Assembly: GCA_052034445.1 (NCBI GenBank)
Contig: JBPOIN010000246.1
Location: 1 to 11,730 of the forward strand
Direction of reading: 5' to 3'
DNA from: Sterolibacterium sp052034445
GTDB lineage: Bacteria > Pseudomonadota > Gammaproteobacteria > Burkholderiales > Rhodocyclaceae
DNA: 11,730 bases
The position numbers and the translations under genes were made by a program. Numbering within the stretch: position 1 is the first letter of the stretch; each line of letters begins with the position of its first letter. Below are positions 1 to 8,889 of the stretch, in pieces. The notes below the pieces were generated by a model, which saw only the letters and a list, made by a program, of their open reading frames with translations, ran no database searches and was not told the DNA's origin.

Positions 1-547
1 GTTGAGCCAGCAGGGCTACGACAGGCGCGTCATCGCCCAGAAGACCGGCCTGAGCCTCGACTACATCAAAGGCATCCTGCTCCTGTTCGAGAAAGGCGAG
101 GAACGTCTGCTCGCTGCCGTCGAGTCCGGGAGGGTTCCGCTCAACGTCGCCATCACCATCGCGGGGGCCAGCGACGAAGAATCGGTACAGGCCGCGCTGC
201 AAGAAGCCTACGAAAGCGGTCAACTGCGTGGCGGGCAGCTGATGCAGGCCCGGCGCGTGCTGCAGCGGCGCAGCGCCCTGGGCAAGACGCTGGCCCACCG
301 GCCTGCGCGCAAGGGCGCGTCCGTCACCACCTCCAGCCTCGTGCGCAACTACCAGCACGAGGTCGAGCGGCAGAAGCTGATGGTCAAGAAGGCCGAGTTC
401 GCGCAGCAGCGCCTGTTGTTCGTGATCGAAGCGCTGCGTCAGATGCTGGCCGACGAGCATTTCTCCAACCTGCTGCGCGCTGAAGGCCTGGACACCTTGC
501 CCAAGCAACTGGCCGAGCGGGTCTGGGCCGGAGGCCACGCGGCATGA
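1..547 (+). CDS. ParB/RepB-type partition protein, C-terminal part (5' truncated by window edge)
   Basis: The frame is open from the window edge to a TGA at 545-547. The TTG at position 2 is probably internal, because the visible 181 residues lack the ParB N-terminal nuclease/CTPase-like domain. What is visible begins with a helix-turn-helix (about residues 7-30, with IAQKTGLSLDYIKGILLL), then a segment typical of RepB/ParB-like proteins (EKGEERLLAAVESGRVPLNVAITIA cut here as a motif around residues 31-55), then a long charged helical tail from about residue 115 with coiled-coil character. Known ParB-family proteins bind parS-like sites through the HTH and partition DNA with a ParA ATPase. 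No parA is visible here. The stop overlaps the next gene's start (ATGA, 544-547), so the two are translationally coupled. It could instead serve as a DNA-binding accessory factor of a mobile element. The family call is fairly secure; the role is inferred. Confidence 0.75.
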   Translation, partial: LSQQGYDRRVIAQKTGLSLDYIKGILLLFEKGEERLLAAVESGRVPLNVAITIAGASDEESVQAALQEAYESGQLRGGQLMQARRVLQRRSALGKTLAHRPARKGASVTTSSLVRNYQHEVERQKLMVKKAEFAQQRLLFVIEALRQMLADEHFSNLLRAEGLDTLPKQLAERVWAGGHAA

Positions 548-1428
548 GTCGGCCGCCGCTGGGCTTCATTCCCGATCCGCTGACGCTTCCGCTGGATCGC
601 ATCCTGCCGTCGCGCAAGACACCGGAGGGTTTGCATACCTCCCGAAAGTTCAAGCAGATCATGGCCTCGATGGAGGCGGTCGGCCTGATCGAGCCCCTGA
701 GCGTGGGCAAGGCCGACAAGGTGACTGGCCAGCATGTCCTGCTCGATGGGCACATGCGGTTGCTGGCGCTGCAACAGCTCGGCTACGCTGACGCACCGTG
801 CCTGGTCGCCACCGACGACGAAAGCTACACCTACAACAACCGCATCAATCGCATCTCGTCCATTCAGGAGCACCACATGCTTCGGCGCGCGGTCGAGCGT
901 GGAGTCACGCCTGATCGGCTGGCCAAGGCGCTGAACGTGGACGTCAGCCATATCCACAAGAAGGTGAATCTGCTCGACGGCATCTGCCCGGAGGCGGTCG
1001 AGATGCTCAAGGATCTGCACTTCGCCGCCAATCTGGGTTCGGTGCTGCGCAAGATGAAACCCACGCGGCAGGTCGAGTGCATCGAACTGATGCTCACTGC
1101 CAACAACATGACGGTCGCCTACGCCGAGGCCTTGCTCGCGGCCACACCGCCGCCACTGCTGGTCGGCGAAACCAAACCACGGAAGCTGCGAGGCGTCACG
1201 GCCGATCAGATGGCGAAAATGGAGCGCGAAATGGGAAACCTGCAAGGGCAACTGAAGCTGGTCGAGAAGTCCTACGGGCAGGACGTGCTGCTGCTCGTAT
1301 TGGCGCGGGGCTACCTCGCCAAGCTGATCGACAACAAGGCGGTGTTCCGCTTCTTATCTCAGCGCCAGCCCGACGTGTTGGCCGAATTCGAGAACATCGT
1401 CCAGACGGTGACGCTGGACGGCAAATGA
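544..1428 (+). CDS. ParB-like partition protein with RepB-type C-terminal region
   Basis: A 294-residue protein whose ATG overlaps the stop of the upstream partition gene. Residues about 15-95 form a ParB N-terminal domain: GLIEPLSV (47-54) is box I, and VLLDGHMRLLALQQLG (65-80) sits where canonical ParB carries its GERRxRA nucleotide-binding motif. About residues 118-145 form a helix-turn-helix (VTPDRLAKALNVDVSHIHKK). The region after about 150 resembles the RepB plasmid-partition C-terminal domain, with a helical stretch at 220-245. Known homologues bind DNA and act in plasmid or element segregation. Tandem ParB-like pairs like this often sit on integrated elements, so a role in maintaining such an element is inferred. 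The CTP-binding motif is diverged (Asp-Gly-His-Met-Arg rather than Gly-Glu-Arg-Arg), so CTP hydrolysis is not assured. The length fits the family. Confidence 0.8.
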   Translation: MSRPPLGFIPDPLTLPLDRILPSRKTPEGLHTSRKFKQIMASMEAVGLIEPLSVGKADKVTGQHVLLDGHMRLLALQQLGYADAPCLVATDDESYTYNNRINRISSIQEHHMLRRAVERGVTPDRLAKALNVDVSHIHKKVNLLDGICPEAVEMLKDLHFAANLGSVLRKMKPTRQVECIELMLTANNMTVAYAEALLAATPPPLLVGETKPRKLRGVTADQMAKMEREMGNLQGQLKLVEKSYGQDVLLLVLARGYLAKLIDNKAVFRFLSQRQPDVLAEFENIVQTVTLDGK

Positions 1429-1568
1429 ATGCGCCGTGTCTCCGATTCGAGAGAAGATAGGGCGGAACAGGGGCGAACCGAGCGCTGTGTCGCCCTTGGC
1501 CAGACGACTGGCGGCACACGCAGAACGGCCCGGAAGCCCGCGTGGTGTGCGGAATCCGCAAATGAAAA

Positions 1569-1592
1569 CGCCCAACCGAGAACGGTTGGGCG
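1569..1592 (-). terminator. Rho-independent terminator of tRNA-Phe
   Basis: A perfect 10-bp stem (CGCCCAACCG with CGGTTGGGCG, 4-base loop) lies 8 bases beyond the 3' end of the tRNA. On the minus strand it is followed by TTTTCATT. Position and T-run fit a tRNA terminator. The remainder of 1429-1568 shows no gene I can support. Confidence 0.85.
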
Positions 1593-1600
1593 CTGAATTT

Positions 1601-1676
<76 letters not shown>

Positions 1677-1687
1677 AAAGAGCGGCG

Positions 1688-1716
1688 ATTATAACGGCTG
1701 TATCGCAGCGCGTCAA
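1688..1716 (-). promoter_or_regulatory. sigma-70 promoter of tRNA-Phe
   Basis: On the minus strand TTGACG (1716-1711), a 17-base spacer and a perfect TATAAT (1693-1688). Initiation would fall a few bases before the mature 5' end at 1676. The -35 box directly abuts the T-run of the upstream symporter terminator. Confidence 0.85.
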
Positions 1717-1750
1717 AGAAAAAAGCACCTCCGGTTGCCCGGAGGTGCTT
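1715..1750 (-). terminator. Rho-independent terminator of the symporter operon
   Basis: A 12-bp perfect stem (arms 1723-1734 and 1739-1750, CCGGAGGTGCTT with its complement, 4-base loop) followed on the minus strand by a T-rich run TTTTCTTTG. It lies 22 bases past the symporter stop codon. Confidence 0.9.
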
Positions 1751-1771
1751 GTCTTGCGGCCTGCGTCGCGT

Positions 1772-3676
1772 TTAGTGCGAAACGCCGGCGGCGAGGATGC
1801 CGGTGTTCTGGCGCACGTAGAGTTCGTCCCACATGTCTTCGGCGCGCTTGTCGCGGTACAGCAGCGAGCCGAGGATCACGGCCAGGAAACCGAGCGGGAT
1901 CGAGATCAGGCCGGGGTTCTTGAGCTCGAACCAGGGCTTGTCGAGACCCATGATGCTGGTGGTGCTGGCGCCCAGGCTGCTGATTTTGCTTTCGGCGCCT
2001 TTCTTGGCCTTTTCAGCCTTGCCGATATCGACCTTGATCTTGTCCTGCGCAGCCGGATCGGCCGCGGCGAGCAGATCGGCATTCAGTTTGACGAGTTTTT
2101 CGTCTTGCGCCTTGATGATCTTTTCTTGTGCCGGCTTGACAAGCGACGGGTAGGTCATGTTCGGCGAGACCATCACGAGGCCGATTGCCGTCAGCGTACC
2201 GACGATCATGCCGGCCACAATGCCGCCCGTGTTGCAGCGCTTCCAGTAGAGCGTCATGAGTACGCACGGGAAGTTGGCGGAGGCGGCGACCGCGAAGGCC
2301 AACGCGACCAGGTGGGCGACGTTCTGGCCCTTGGCGGCGATGCCGATGATGATGGCCATGGCGCCAACCAGCACGGTGGCGACACGCGCAGCACGCACTT
2401 GCTCTTCGTTGGTGACATGCCCCTCGCGAATCACGCCGACGTAGAGGTCATGGGCCATCGCCGAGGCGGCAGCCAATACCAGACCCGCCACAACCGCCAC
2501 GATGGTGGCGAAGGCTACGGCTGAGACGAAAGCCATCATCAGGTTGCCCATCAGTGCATCCGGCCCTCCGCCCAGCGCTTGCGCCAGCAGCGGTGCGGCC
2601 ATGTTGCCGCCGGCATCGACGCCGATGATGGTCGGTGCGCCAACTTTCATGGCGGCGCCCATGCCGAGGAACAGCGTCAGCACATAGAAGCCGCCGATGA
2701 TGCCCATGGCCCAGATCACCGACTTGCGTGCAGCCTGTGCAGTCGGCACGGTGAAGAAACGCATCAGGATATGCGGCAGACCGGCAGTGCCGAACACCAG
2801 GGCCATGCCGAGGGAGATCTGGTCGATCGGCGCTTTGAACAGCAGGCCCGGCTCAAGGAATATCTGGCCAAGTTCCGCGCCGCTGATGTTTTTGGCCTTG
2901 TCGCCCAGCAAGGTGGCGACCCGTTGTTGCACCTTCGGGTCGTTGATCACGTTGTTGAGGAAGTCGCCGAAGAAGCCGTACTGGCTCCAGACCATGATCA
3001 CCAGAATGATCGATGCCGTCACCAGCAGAATGGCCTTGATGATTTGCACCCAGGTGGTGGCGACCATGCCGCCGAACAGTACATAAGCCAGCATCAGCAC
3101 ACCCACGGCCATTACCGAGATTTCGTAGTCAATGCCGATCAGTGTCTTGACGAGTACGCCGCCGCCAACCATTTGCGCGGTGAGGTAAAACGTCGATACG
3201 GTGATGGTCGACAACGCACCGACGATGCGCACCTTCTTGGGGTCGTTACGGTAAGCGAGAATATCGCTCAGCGTGTATTTGCCGATATTGCGGCAGGGCT
3301 CGGCGATCACCAGCAGCACGGTGATGTAGGCCACCAGCCAGCCGACCGAATACATGAAACCGTCGTAGCCGTAGATCGAGATCAATCCGGCAATCCCGAG
3401 GAAGGACGCGGCGGATAGATAATCACCGGCAATCGCCCAGCCGTTCTGCAGGCCGGAAATTCCGCCGCCGGCGGTATAGAAATCGGAGGCCGATTTCACG
3501 CGTTTGGCGGCAAGATAGGTGACAAACATGGTCAGGCCGATGATTGCACCGAATACCAGGAAGGTCAGCCATTTCCATTGATCGGCAACGGCCCCCTGGG
3601 CCATTGCGGGGACCGAAACCAGCGGCATGATGCAGGCAAAGATTGCCAGCCAGATCTTGTTTTTGAGGTTGTTCAT
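1772..3676 (-). CDS. actP: ActP-like cation/acetate symporter (sodium:solute symporter family)
   Basis: A 634-residue polytopic inner-membrane transporter. The N-terminus (residues 1-26, ending in VPAMAQ) looks like a cleavable signal peptide, as in ActP. The SSS-family core follows: SDFYTAGGGISGLQNGWAIA (64-83), GDYLSAASFLGIAGL (84-98), the ActP-type GTAGLPHILMRFFTVP (296-311) and ASAMAHDLYVG (404-414). Known members take up acetate and other short monocarboxylates with a cation. It is longer than E. coli ActP (about 550 residues). Most of the extra length is a charged, helical, poorly hydrophobic segment at about 510-578, between the late membrane helices and a final helix at about 590-607. 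It starts one base downstream of the DUF485 gene (stop at 3678), the usual small partner of ActP. The family is sure; the substrate is uncertain (acetate, propionate, pyruvate or lactate), and the VC_2705-type subfamily is an alternative. Confidence 0.9.
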   Translation of the reverse strand: MNNLKNKIWLAIFACIMPLVSVPAMAQGAVADQWKWLTFLVFGAIIGLTMFVTYLAAKRVKSASDFYTAGGGISGLQNGWAIAGDYLSAASFLGIAGLISIYGYDGFMYSVGWLVAYITVLLVIAEPCRNIGKYTLSDILAYRNDPKKVRIVGALSTITVSTFYLTAQMVGGGVLVKTLIGIDYEISVMAVGVLMLAYVLFGGMVATTWVQIIKAILLVTASIILVIMVWSQYGFFGDFLNNVINDPKVQQRVATLLGDKAKNISGAELGQIFLEPGLLFKAPIDQISLGMALVFGTAGLPHILMRFFTVPTAQAARKSVIWAMGIIGGFYVLTLFLGMGAAMKVGAPTIIGVDAGGNMAAPLLAQALGGGPDALMGNLMMAFVSAVAFATIVAVVAGLVLAAASAMAHDLYVGVIREGHVTNEEQVRAARVATVLVGAMAIIIGIAAKGQNVAHLVALAFAVAASANFPCVLMTLYWKRCNTGGIVAGMIVGTLTAIGLVMVSPNMTYPSLVKPAQEKIIKAQDEKLVKLNADLLAAADPAAQDKIKVDIGKAEKAKKGAESKISSLGASTTSIMGLDKPWFELKNPGLISIPLGFLAVILGSLLYRDKRAEDMWDELYVRQNTGILAAGVSH

Positions 3677-3677
3677 G

Positions 3678-3998
3678 TTAGCGCGCTCCTATCTTTTCGG
3701 CGTCACGAATCAGTTCAGCAGCCATGGCGTCGAATTCCTGCGCCTTGACCGAGTAATAGAACGCAATCCCCCAGGCAACGATGAATTCCGACAAGGCAAA
3801 CAACAAGCCTACATTCACCGGCCCGAACACCTTGATCTTGAAGATGTCGGTGAAATACGCCGCGCCGATTGGCAAAAGAAAGTAGTAGATGACCGAAAAA
3901 ACCATGAGCCCCATCAGGAACGCGGTTTTTTTGGCATGCAGGCGCTGAAAACGAGGATCGCTGTCAATCGCGGCCCAGTTGATCGATGCATTTGCCAT
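3678..3998 (-). CDS. DUF485 small membrane protein (YjcH-like) paired with the symporter
   Basis: A 106-residue protein with two hydrophobic segments (about residues 26-49, LMGLMVFSVIYYFLLPIGAA, and about 60-84, VNVGLLFALSEFIVAWGIAF) and a charged C-terminus. The N-terminal pattern of an aspartate-rich stretch, then FQRLHAKK just before the first helix, matches the DUF485/YjcH family. In E. coli yjcH lies between acs and actP; its biochemical role is not settled. Here a good ribosome site (TGGAGGACACC then ATG) precedes the start, and the stop is immediately followed by the symporter gene, so co-translation is likely. An accessory subunit role is inferred from this pairing. Confidence 0.85.
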   Translation of the reverse strand: MANASINWAAIDSDPRFQRLHAKKTAFLMGLMVFSVIYYFLLPIGAAYFTDIFKIKVFGPVNVGLLFALSEFIVAWGIAFYYSVKAQEFDAMAAELIRDAEKIGAR

Positions 3999-4021
3999 GG
4001 TGTCCTCCAGGTAAACAGTCC

Positions 4022-4041
4022 AAGCCGGGTGATCCCGGCTT
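4022..4041 (-). promoter_or_regulatory. Intercistronic hairpin before the DUF485 gene
   Basis: A perfect 8-bp stem (AAGCCGGG with CCCGGCTT, 4-base loop) in the 74-base gap between the DUF4212 and DUF485 genes. On the minus strand it is followed by GGACTGTTTACC, which is not a clear T-run, so it is not a convincing terminator. It could stabilise or process the downstream mRNA or partly attenuate transcription. Confidence 0.5.
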
Positions 4042-4072
4042 CGGGTTCAATCTATTCGGCGCGGCTTACGTC

Positions 4073-4411
4073 TCACTTACAGCGCAAGCAGGCTGACAAG
4101 AATTCCTTGAGGCCGCTTTTTGCGCGGACAGTTTTACTTTTCAGGCAGCGCCGATCCAGGCGGTTCATATACAAAGCATAGAAACCAACGATGCAGACAT
4201 AGATCAGCGGTGCGCCCTGGGCGGCGAGATAGAAGCCGAATGGAAAGCCGAATAGGGAAAGCTGGTTGAGTTCGCGTGCGAAATAACTGGCCCCGAAGGT
4301 GACGACAAACCAGATCGCCAGCAAACCGAGGGTGACGAGCAGGTTTTTACGCCAGTAGTCGCGTTGCATCCGGGGTTGCGGGTTGGCTTGATCGTTGCTG
4401 GATTTTTTCAT
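4073..4411 (-). CDS. DUF4212 sodium/substrate symporter small subunit
   Basis: A 112-residue membrane protein. RDYWRKNLLVTLGLLAIWFV (residues 18-37) then TFGASYFARELN and FGFPFGFYLAAQGAPLIYV form the DUF4212 signature, with two transmembrane helices (about 26-46 and 58-81). Family members are normally encoded directly before a sodium:solute symporter of the VC_2705 type and are regarded as its small subunit. Here a DUF485 gene lies between. The start ATG overlaps the kinase stop (4408-4411), giving translational coupling to the sensor. The recognisable domain ends at YALYMNRLDRR (about residue 89). The remaining 20-odd residues are basic and cysteine-containing, unlike the short acidic end I associate with this family. 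A +1 shift near 4145 would give an immediate stop, so a late frameshift or a genuine extension are both possible. Confidence 0.85.
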   Translation of the reverse strand: MKKSSNDQANPQPRMQRDYWRKNLLVTLGLLAIWFVVTFGASYFARELNQLSLFGFPFGFYLAAQGAPLIYVCIVGFYALYMNRLDRRCLKSKTVRAKSGLKEFLSACLRCK

Positions 4412-5898
4412 GTGCGTCGCGCTTCATCCGCGGCGATGGCGTCCTGGGGGAATTGCGGATAAGTCACGCCATGGCGCGGGAACATGGCCTGGGCCAGCGT
4501 GCCCTGCCCTGTCGGCGCCAGATGCAGCTGCACGCTGGCGCGATGCAAGTCGGCAATTTCACGCACAATCGCCAATCCCAACCCGCTGCCATCGGCCTCG
4601 CTGCCCAACACGCGATAAAAGCGTTCGAACACGAGTTCCCGGTCTGCGGCAGAAATCCCGTAACCGCTGTCCTCGACTTCAAAGAGGGCGAAGGGTTCGG
4701 CGCGCGTGCGCACCGTGACGCGCCCGCCCTGCGGCGTGTATTTGATGGCGTTGTCGATCAGATTGCTCATGAGTTCCTGCAGCAGCACGGGGCTTCCATC
4801 AATCAGCAATGGCCAGCCACTGTCTTCGAATCCCAGATCGATGCCCTTGGCGAGTGCGCGCGGTACGGCCTCCTGGGTGGCCGCCCGCGCCAGCCCCTCC
4901 AGATCGACAATCACGAATGCATGCAGCTTTTCGTGGCTGGACTCGGCGCGCGCCAACGTCAACAATTGATTGATCAGATGCGCCGCGCGCTCGGTGCTTT
5001 CGCCAATCTGCCGCAGAGATGAGCGGATCAATTCAGGGTCGGATTCTGACAATGCGAGCTCGGCCTGCATCTTGAGCCCAGTCAAAGGCGTGCGCATCTG
5101 ATGCGCGGCATCGGCGATGAAGCGTTGCTGTGCTTGCAGATTCTGTTCCAGGCGCGCCATCAAATCGTTGAAGGCGACAATCACCGGCCGCATTTCCTCC
5201 GGCACGCCCTGCAGGCCGATCGGCGACAGGTCGCCCGGCCGTCGTTGGTAGATGCGCTGCTGCAAACGGGTCAGCGGCGCAATGCCGCGCGTGAGGCCCA
5301 GATAGACGAGAATCACCGCCAACGGAATGATCGCGAACTGCGGCAGGATCACGCCAGAGATGATGCGACCGGCAAGGTTTTCGCGCTTCTTGCGCGTTTC
5401 GGCGACTTGAACCAGTACCGGTTGCCGCGCACCCGGCACGGCGATGAACTCGTAGGCGATCCGGATGTCCTCGCCTTTGATCTCATCGTCGCGAAACAGC
5501 ACTTCCCCCGCCCGGCCCATATCCGCGGCCGGCTGGGCATATGGGACATCCTTGTCGCCCACCACCAGTTCGCCGCGTGTGCCAATCACCTGATAGTAGG
5601 TCGTATCGTTTTCGTCGGCGCGCAGCAAGGCGCGCGCTGGCGCCGGGAAATTCACGCTCACACGCCCGTCCACGACCTTGACCAGCCTGGCGATGGCATT
5701 GACATTTTCAACCAGCGCCTGATCGTAAGGTTGATTGGCGATCTGGTTGGCAAAATGGTGCGTGACGGCAATGCTGATGGGCCAAAGGAACAGTAATGGC
5801 GCCAGCATCCAGTCAAGGATTTCACCGAACAGCGAATTGAGTTCGGTGGGGGAACCGAAGACGCGGCGGCGTCGCCGTGGATGCTCAGATGCTGTCAT
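4408..5898 (-). CDS. TctE-like sensor histidine kinase
   Basis: A 496-residue inner-membrane kinase. I chose the ATG at 5898 because the frame further upstream runs through the response-regulator gene with implausible composition. Domains: a basic N-terminus; first membrane helix about 31-48; a periplasmic sensor about 49-178 of the 2CSK_N (TctE-type) kind; second helix about 179-201; a HAMP-like linker (to about 255); a HisKA dimerisation domain with the phospho-acceptor His266 in AAHQMRTPLTG; and a HATPase domain with the N-box around Asn379/Asn383 (NLIDNAIKYTP), G1 box DSGYGIS (410-416), FERFYR (424-429) and G2 box GSGLGLAIV (437-445). Relatives sense tri- or monocarboxylates. The gene overlaps the regulator by 14 bases and the DUF4212 gene by 4, so it is operonic with the transporter it probably controls. 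The ligand is unknown. Confidence 0.92.
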   Translation of the reverse strand: MTASEHPRRRRRVFGSPTELNSLFGEILDWMLAPLLFLWPISIAVTHHFANQIANQPYDQALVENVNAIARLVKVVDGRVSVNFPAPARALLRADENDTTYYQVIGTRGELVVGDKDVPYAQPAADMGRAGEVLFRDDEIKGEDIRIAYEFIAVPGARQPVLVQVAETRKKRENLAGRIISGVILPQFAIIPLAVILVYLGLTRGIAPLTRLQQRIYQRRPGDLSPIGLQGVPEEMRPVIVAFNDLMARLEQNLQAQQRFIADAAHQMRTPLTGLKMQAELALSESDPELIRSSLRQIGESTERAAHLINQLLTLARAESSHEKLHAFVIVDLEGLARAATQEAVPRALAKGIDLGFEDSGWPLLIDGSPVLLQELMSNLIDNAIKYTPQGGRVTVRTRAEPFALFEVEDSGYGISAADRELVFERFYRVLGSEADGSGLGLAIVREIADLHRASVQLHLAPTGQGTLAQAMFPRHGVTYPQFPQDAIAADEARRT

Positions 5899-6595
5899 CA
5901 GCCTTGTTTGCGTCCGCTGCCGCAGCAGCTTCCTTGGGTTTTTCGAGGCAGTATCCCAAGCCACGCACCGTGGCAATGACGATGCCGCTGGCGTCGAGCT
6001 TCTTGCGCAGGCGATGCACATACACCTCGATGGCGTTCGTGCTGACTTCCTCGCCCCAGCCGCACAGATGGTCGACCAGATGCTCCTTGCTGACCAGCCG
6101 CCCGGCGCGCAGCAGCAGAATTTCCAGCAGCCCCAGTTCGCGCGCCGAGAGTTCGACCGTCTGGCCATCGATTCTGACCTGCCGATCCGCCTGATCGTAA
6201 GTCAGCGCCCCGAATTCGATGCGGGTCGGCATGCCGGTGCCGCGTCGCGTCAGCGCGCGCACGCGCGCTTCGAGCTCAGGCAAAGCAAACGGCTTGGTCA
6301 TGTAATCGTCAGCGCCGGCATCCAGGCCGCGGACGCGATCCTCGATGCAGTCCTGCGCCGTCAGGATCAATACCGGCAGAGCGCTCTTGCGCCCACGCAG
6401 GCGTTTGAGCACCTCGATGCCGGAGAGACGCGGCAGACCCAGATCGAGAATCAGCAGATCGAACTGCTGGCTCGCCAGCGCCGCATCGGCGTCGAGGCCG
6501 TTGGTCACGCAATCGATGGCGTAGCCGGCCTTGTGCAGCGAGCGCTGCAGGCCATCGGCAATGATGCGATCATCCTCAGCCAGCAGAATTCTCAT
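5885..6595 (-). CDS. OmpR/TctD-like response regulator
   Basis: A 236-residue two-component regulator. The start is the ATG at 6595 because the receiver domain begins at once with MRILLAEDD; a longer in-frame start at 6646 would only add unconserved residues and would sit at the predicted transcription start. Receiver domain: acidic pocket Glu7-Asp8-Asp9, phospho-acceptor Asp51 in LILDLGLP, Thr79, and Lys101 in TKPF. The C-terminal winged helix spans about 125-220 (LSARELGLLEILL, NAIEVYVHRLRKKLD, IATVRGLGYCL), as in OmpR/PhoB proteins. The tail is alanine-rich and acidic. Its end overlaps the kinase start, making them a cognate pair. It probably activates or represses this operon and the symporter genes; the operator is not evident. 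Confidence 0.93.
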   Translation of the reverse strand: MRILLAEDDRIIADGLQRSLHKAGYAIDCVTNGLDADAALASQQFDLLILDLGLPRLSGIEVLKRLRGRKSALPVLILTAQDCIEDRVRGLDAGADDYMTKPFALPELEARVRALTRRGTGMPTRIEFGALTYDQADRQVRIDGQTVELSARELGLLEILLLRAGRLVSKEHLVDHLCGWGEEVSTNAIEVYVHRLRKKLDASGIVIATVRGLGYCLEKPKEAAAAADANKADDSI

Positions 6596-6655
6596 GCCCC
6601 CCCTACCTTTCCTTCGTGCTGCATCCGTGCGACCTGTTGGCCCCATACCAGCCCG

Positions 6656-6664
6656 ATTCTAGCA
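6656..6664 (-). promoter_or_regulatory. Possible extended -10 promoter for the regulator-kinase-symporter operon
   Basis: TGCTAGAAT on the minus strand is an extended -10 element (TGN then TAGAAT, one mismatch to TATAAT). The -35 position reads GCCGCT, which is weak, as expected of an activator-dependent or extended -10 promoter. Initiation near 6649 would give a leader of about 54 bases to the regulator ATG, with a purine-rich ribosome site (GAAGGAAAGG). It lies downstream of the groL terminator. Confidence 0.45.
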
Positions 6665-6710
6665 GCCGCAGCACAGACAGCGGCCGCCACAGGCCATCAG
6701 AATCGCCACG

Positions 6711-6742
6711 CAAAAAAAGAAAGACCCCGCCGCAGCGGGGTC
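6711..6742 (-). terminator. Rho-independent terminator of groSL
   Basis: An 8-bp perfect stem (GACCCCGC with GCGGGGTC, 4-base loop, 6723-6742) followed on the minus strand by a T-rich run (TTTCTTTTTTTG). It lies 29 bases after the groL stop. Confidence 0.92.
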
Positions 6743-6771
6743 CCTCCTGATGCATGCAACGACAGCGGGAA

Positions 6772-8424
<1,653 letters not shown>

Positions 8425-8477
8425 GCTTAATTTCTCCTGAAAAATTCTTTAAATGCTTGTTGCTGCAAACAATCCGA

Positions 8478-8768
8478 TCAGGCCTCAACGACGCCCATGA
8501 TGTCTTCTTCACGCATGACCAGCAGCTCCTGACCATCGACCTTGACGGTCTGGCCCGAGTACTTGCCGAACAGCACGCGGTCGCCAACCTTGACGGCCAG
8601 GGGACGCACCTTGCCATCGTCAAGAATCTTGCCGTTGCCAACGGCCAGAATTTCGCCCTGATCGGGCTTCTCGGTCGCGGTATCGGGAATCACGATACCG
8701 GAAGCGGTCTTGCGCTCTTCTTCAAGACGCTTGACGATCACGCGGTCATGCAGGGGACGAATCTTCAT
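8478..8768 (-). CDS. groS: Co-chaperonin GroES (10 kDa subunit)
   Basis: A 96-residue protein of standard length that forms the heptameric lid on GroEL. MKIRPLHDRVIVKR opens the family beta-barrel. The mobile loop (about 16-33, EEERKTASGIVIPDTATE) carries the Ile25-Val26-Ile27 tripeptide that docks on GroEL, and the roof and C-terminal strands include GDRVLFGKYSG and LLVMREEDIMGVVE. The start has a clear ribosome site (TTAGGAGAAAAGTGT then ATG). It is the first gene of the groS-groL operon and lies about 93 bases downstream of the CIRCE operator. Confidence 0.99.
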   Translation of the reverse strand: MKIRPLHDRVIVKRLEEERKTASGIVIPDTATEKPDQGEILAVGNGKILDDGKVRPLAVKVGDRVLFGKYSGQTVKVDGQELLVMREEDIMGVVEA

Positions 8769-8860
8769 ACACTTTTCTCCTAAGAGTCACAGGGTTGCAG
8801 TTAAACAAAACAGCTGGGAGCTGCGTGCTCCAGCGATCAAAAACAGAGGACGGGGAGCCA

Positions 8861-8887
8861 TTAGCACTCACCACCAGCGAGTGCTAA
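8861..8887 (-). promoter_or_regulatory. CIRCE operator (HrcA binding site)
   Basis: An exact match to the CIRCE consensus: TTAGCACTC (8861-8869), a 9-base spacer and GAGTGCTAA (8879-8887). HrcA repressor binds CIRCE upstream of groESL in many bacteria. It overlaps the expected transcription start of the heat-shock promoter beside it. Confidence 0.97.
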
Positions 8888-8889
8888 TA

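Noticed and set aside
439..1251. 270-codon minus-strand frame across the ParB-like genes
   Set aside because: It is antisense to two coupled genes with recognisable HTH and ParB motifs.
2579..3418. 279-codon + strand frame within the symporter gene
   Set aside because: It is antisense to ActP-like coding sequence, with no recognisable domain and a histidine/aspartate/glutamine-rich composition typical of shadow frames.
4022..4041. Terminator between the DUF4212 and DUF485 genes
   Set aside because: The stem is perfect but lacks a following T-run on the transcribed strand, so I list it only as an intercistronic hairpin.
5899..6168. N-terminal extension of the histidine kinase frame up to 6168
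   Set aside because: The extension lies in the alternate frame of the response-regulator winged-helix region and is Arg/Cys/Ser-rich. The kinase proper starts at 5898 with a normal membrane-anchored N-terminus.
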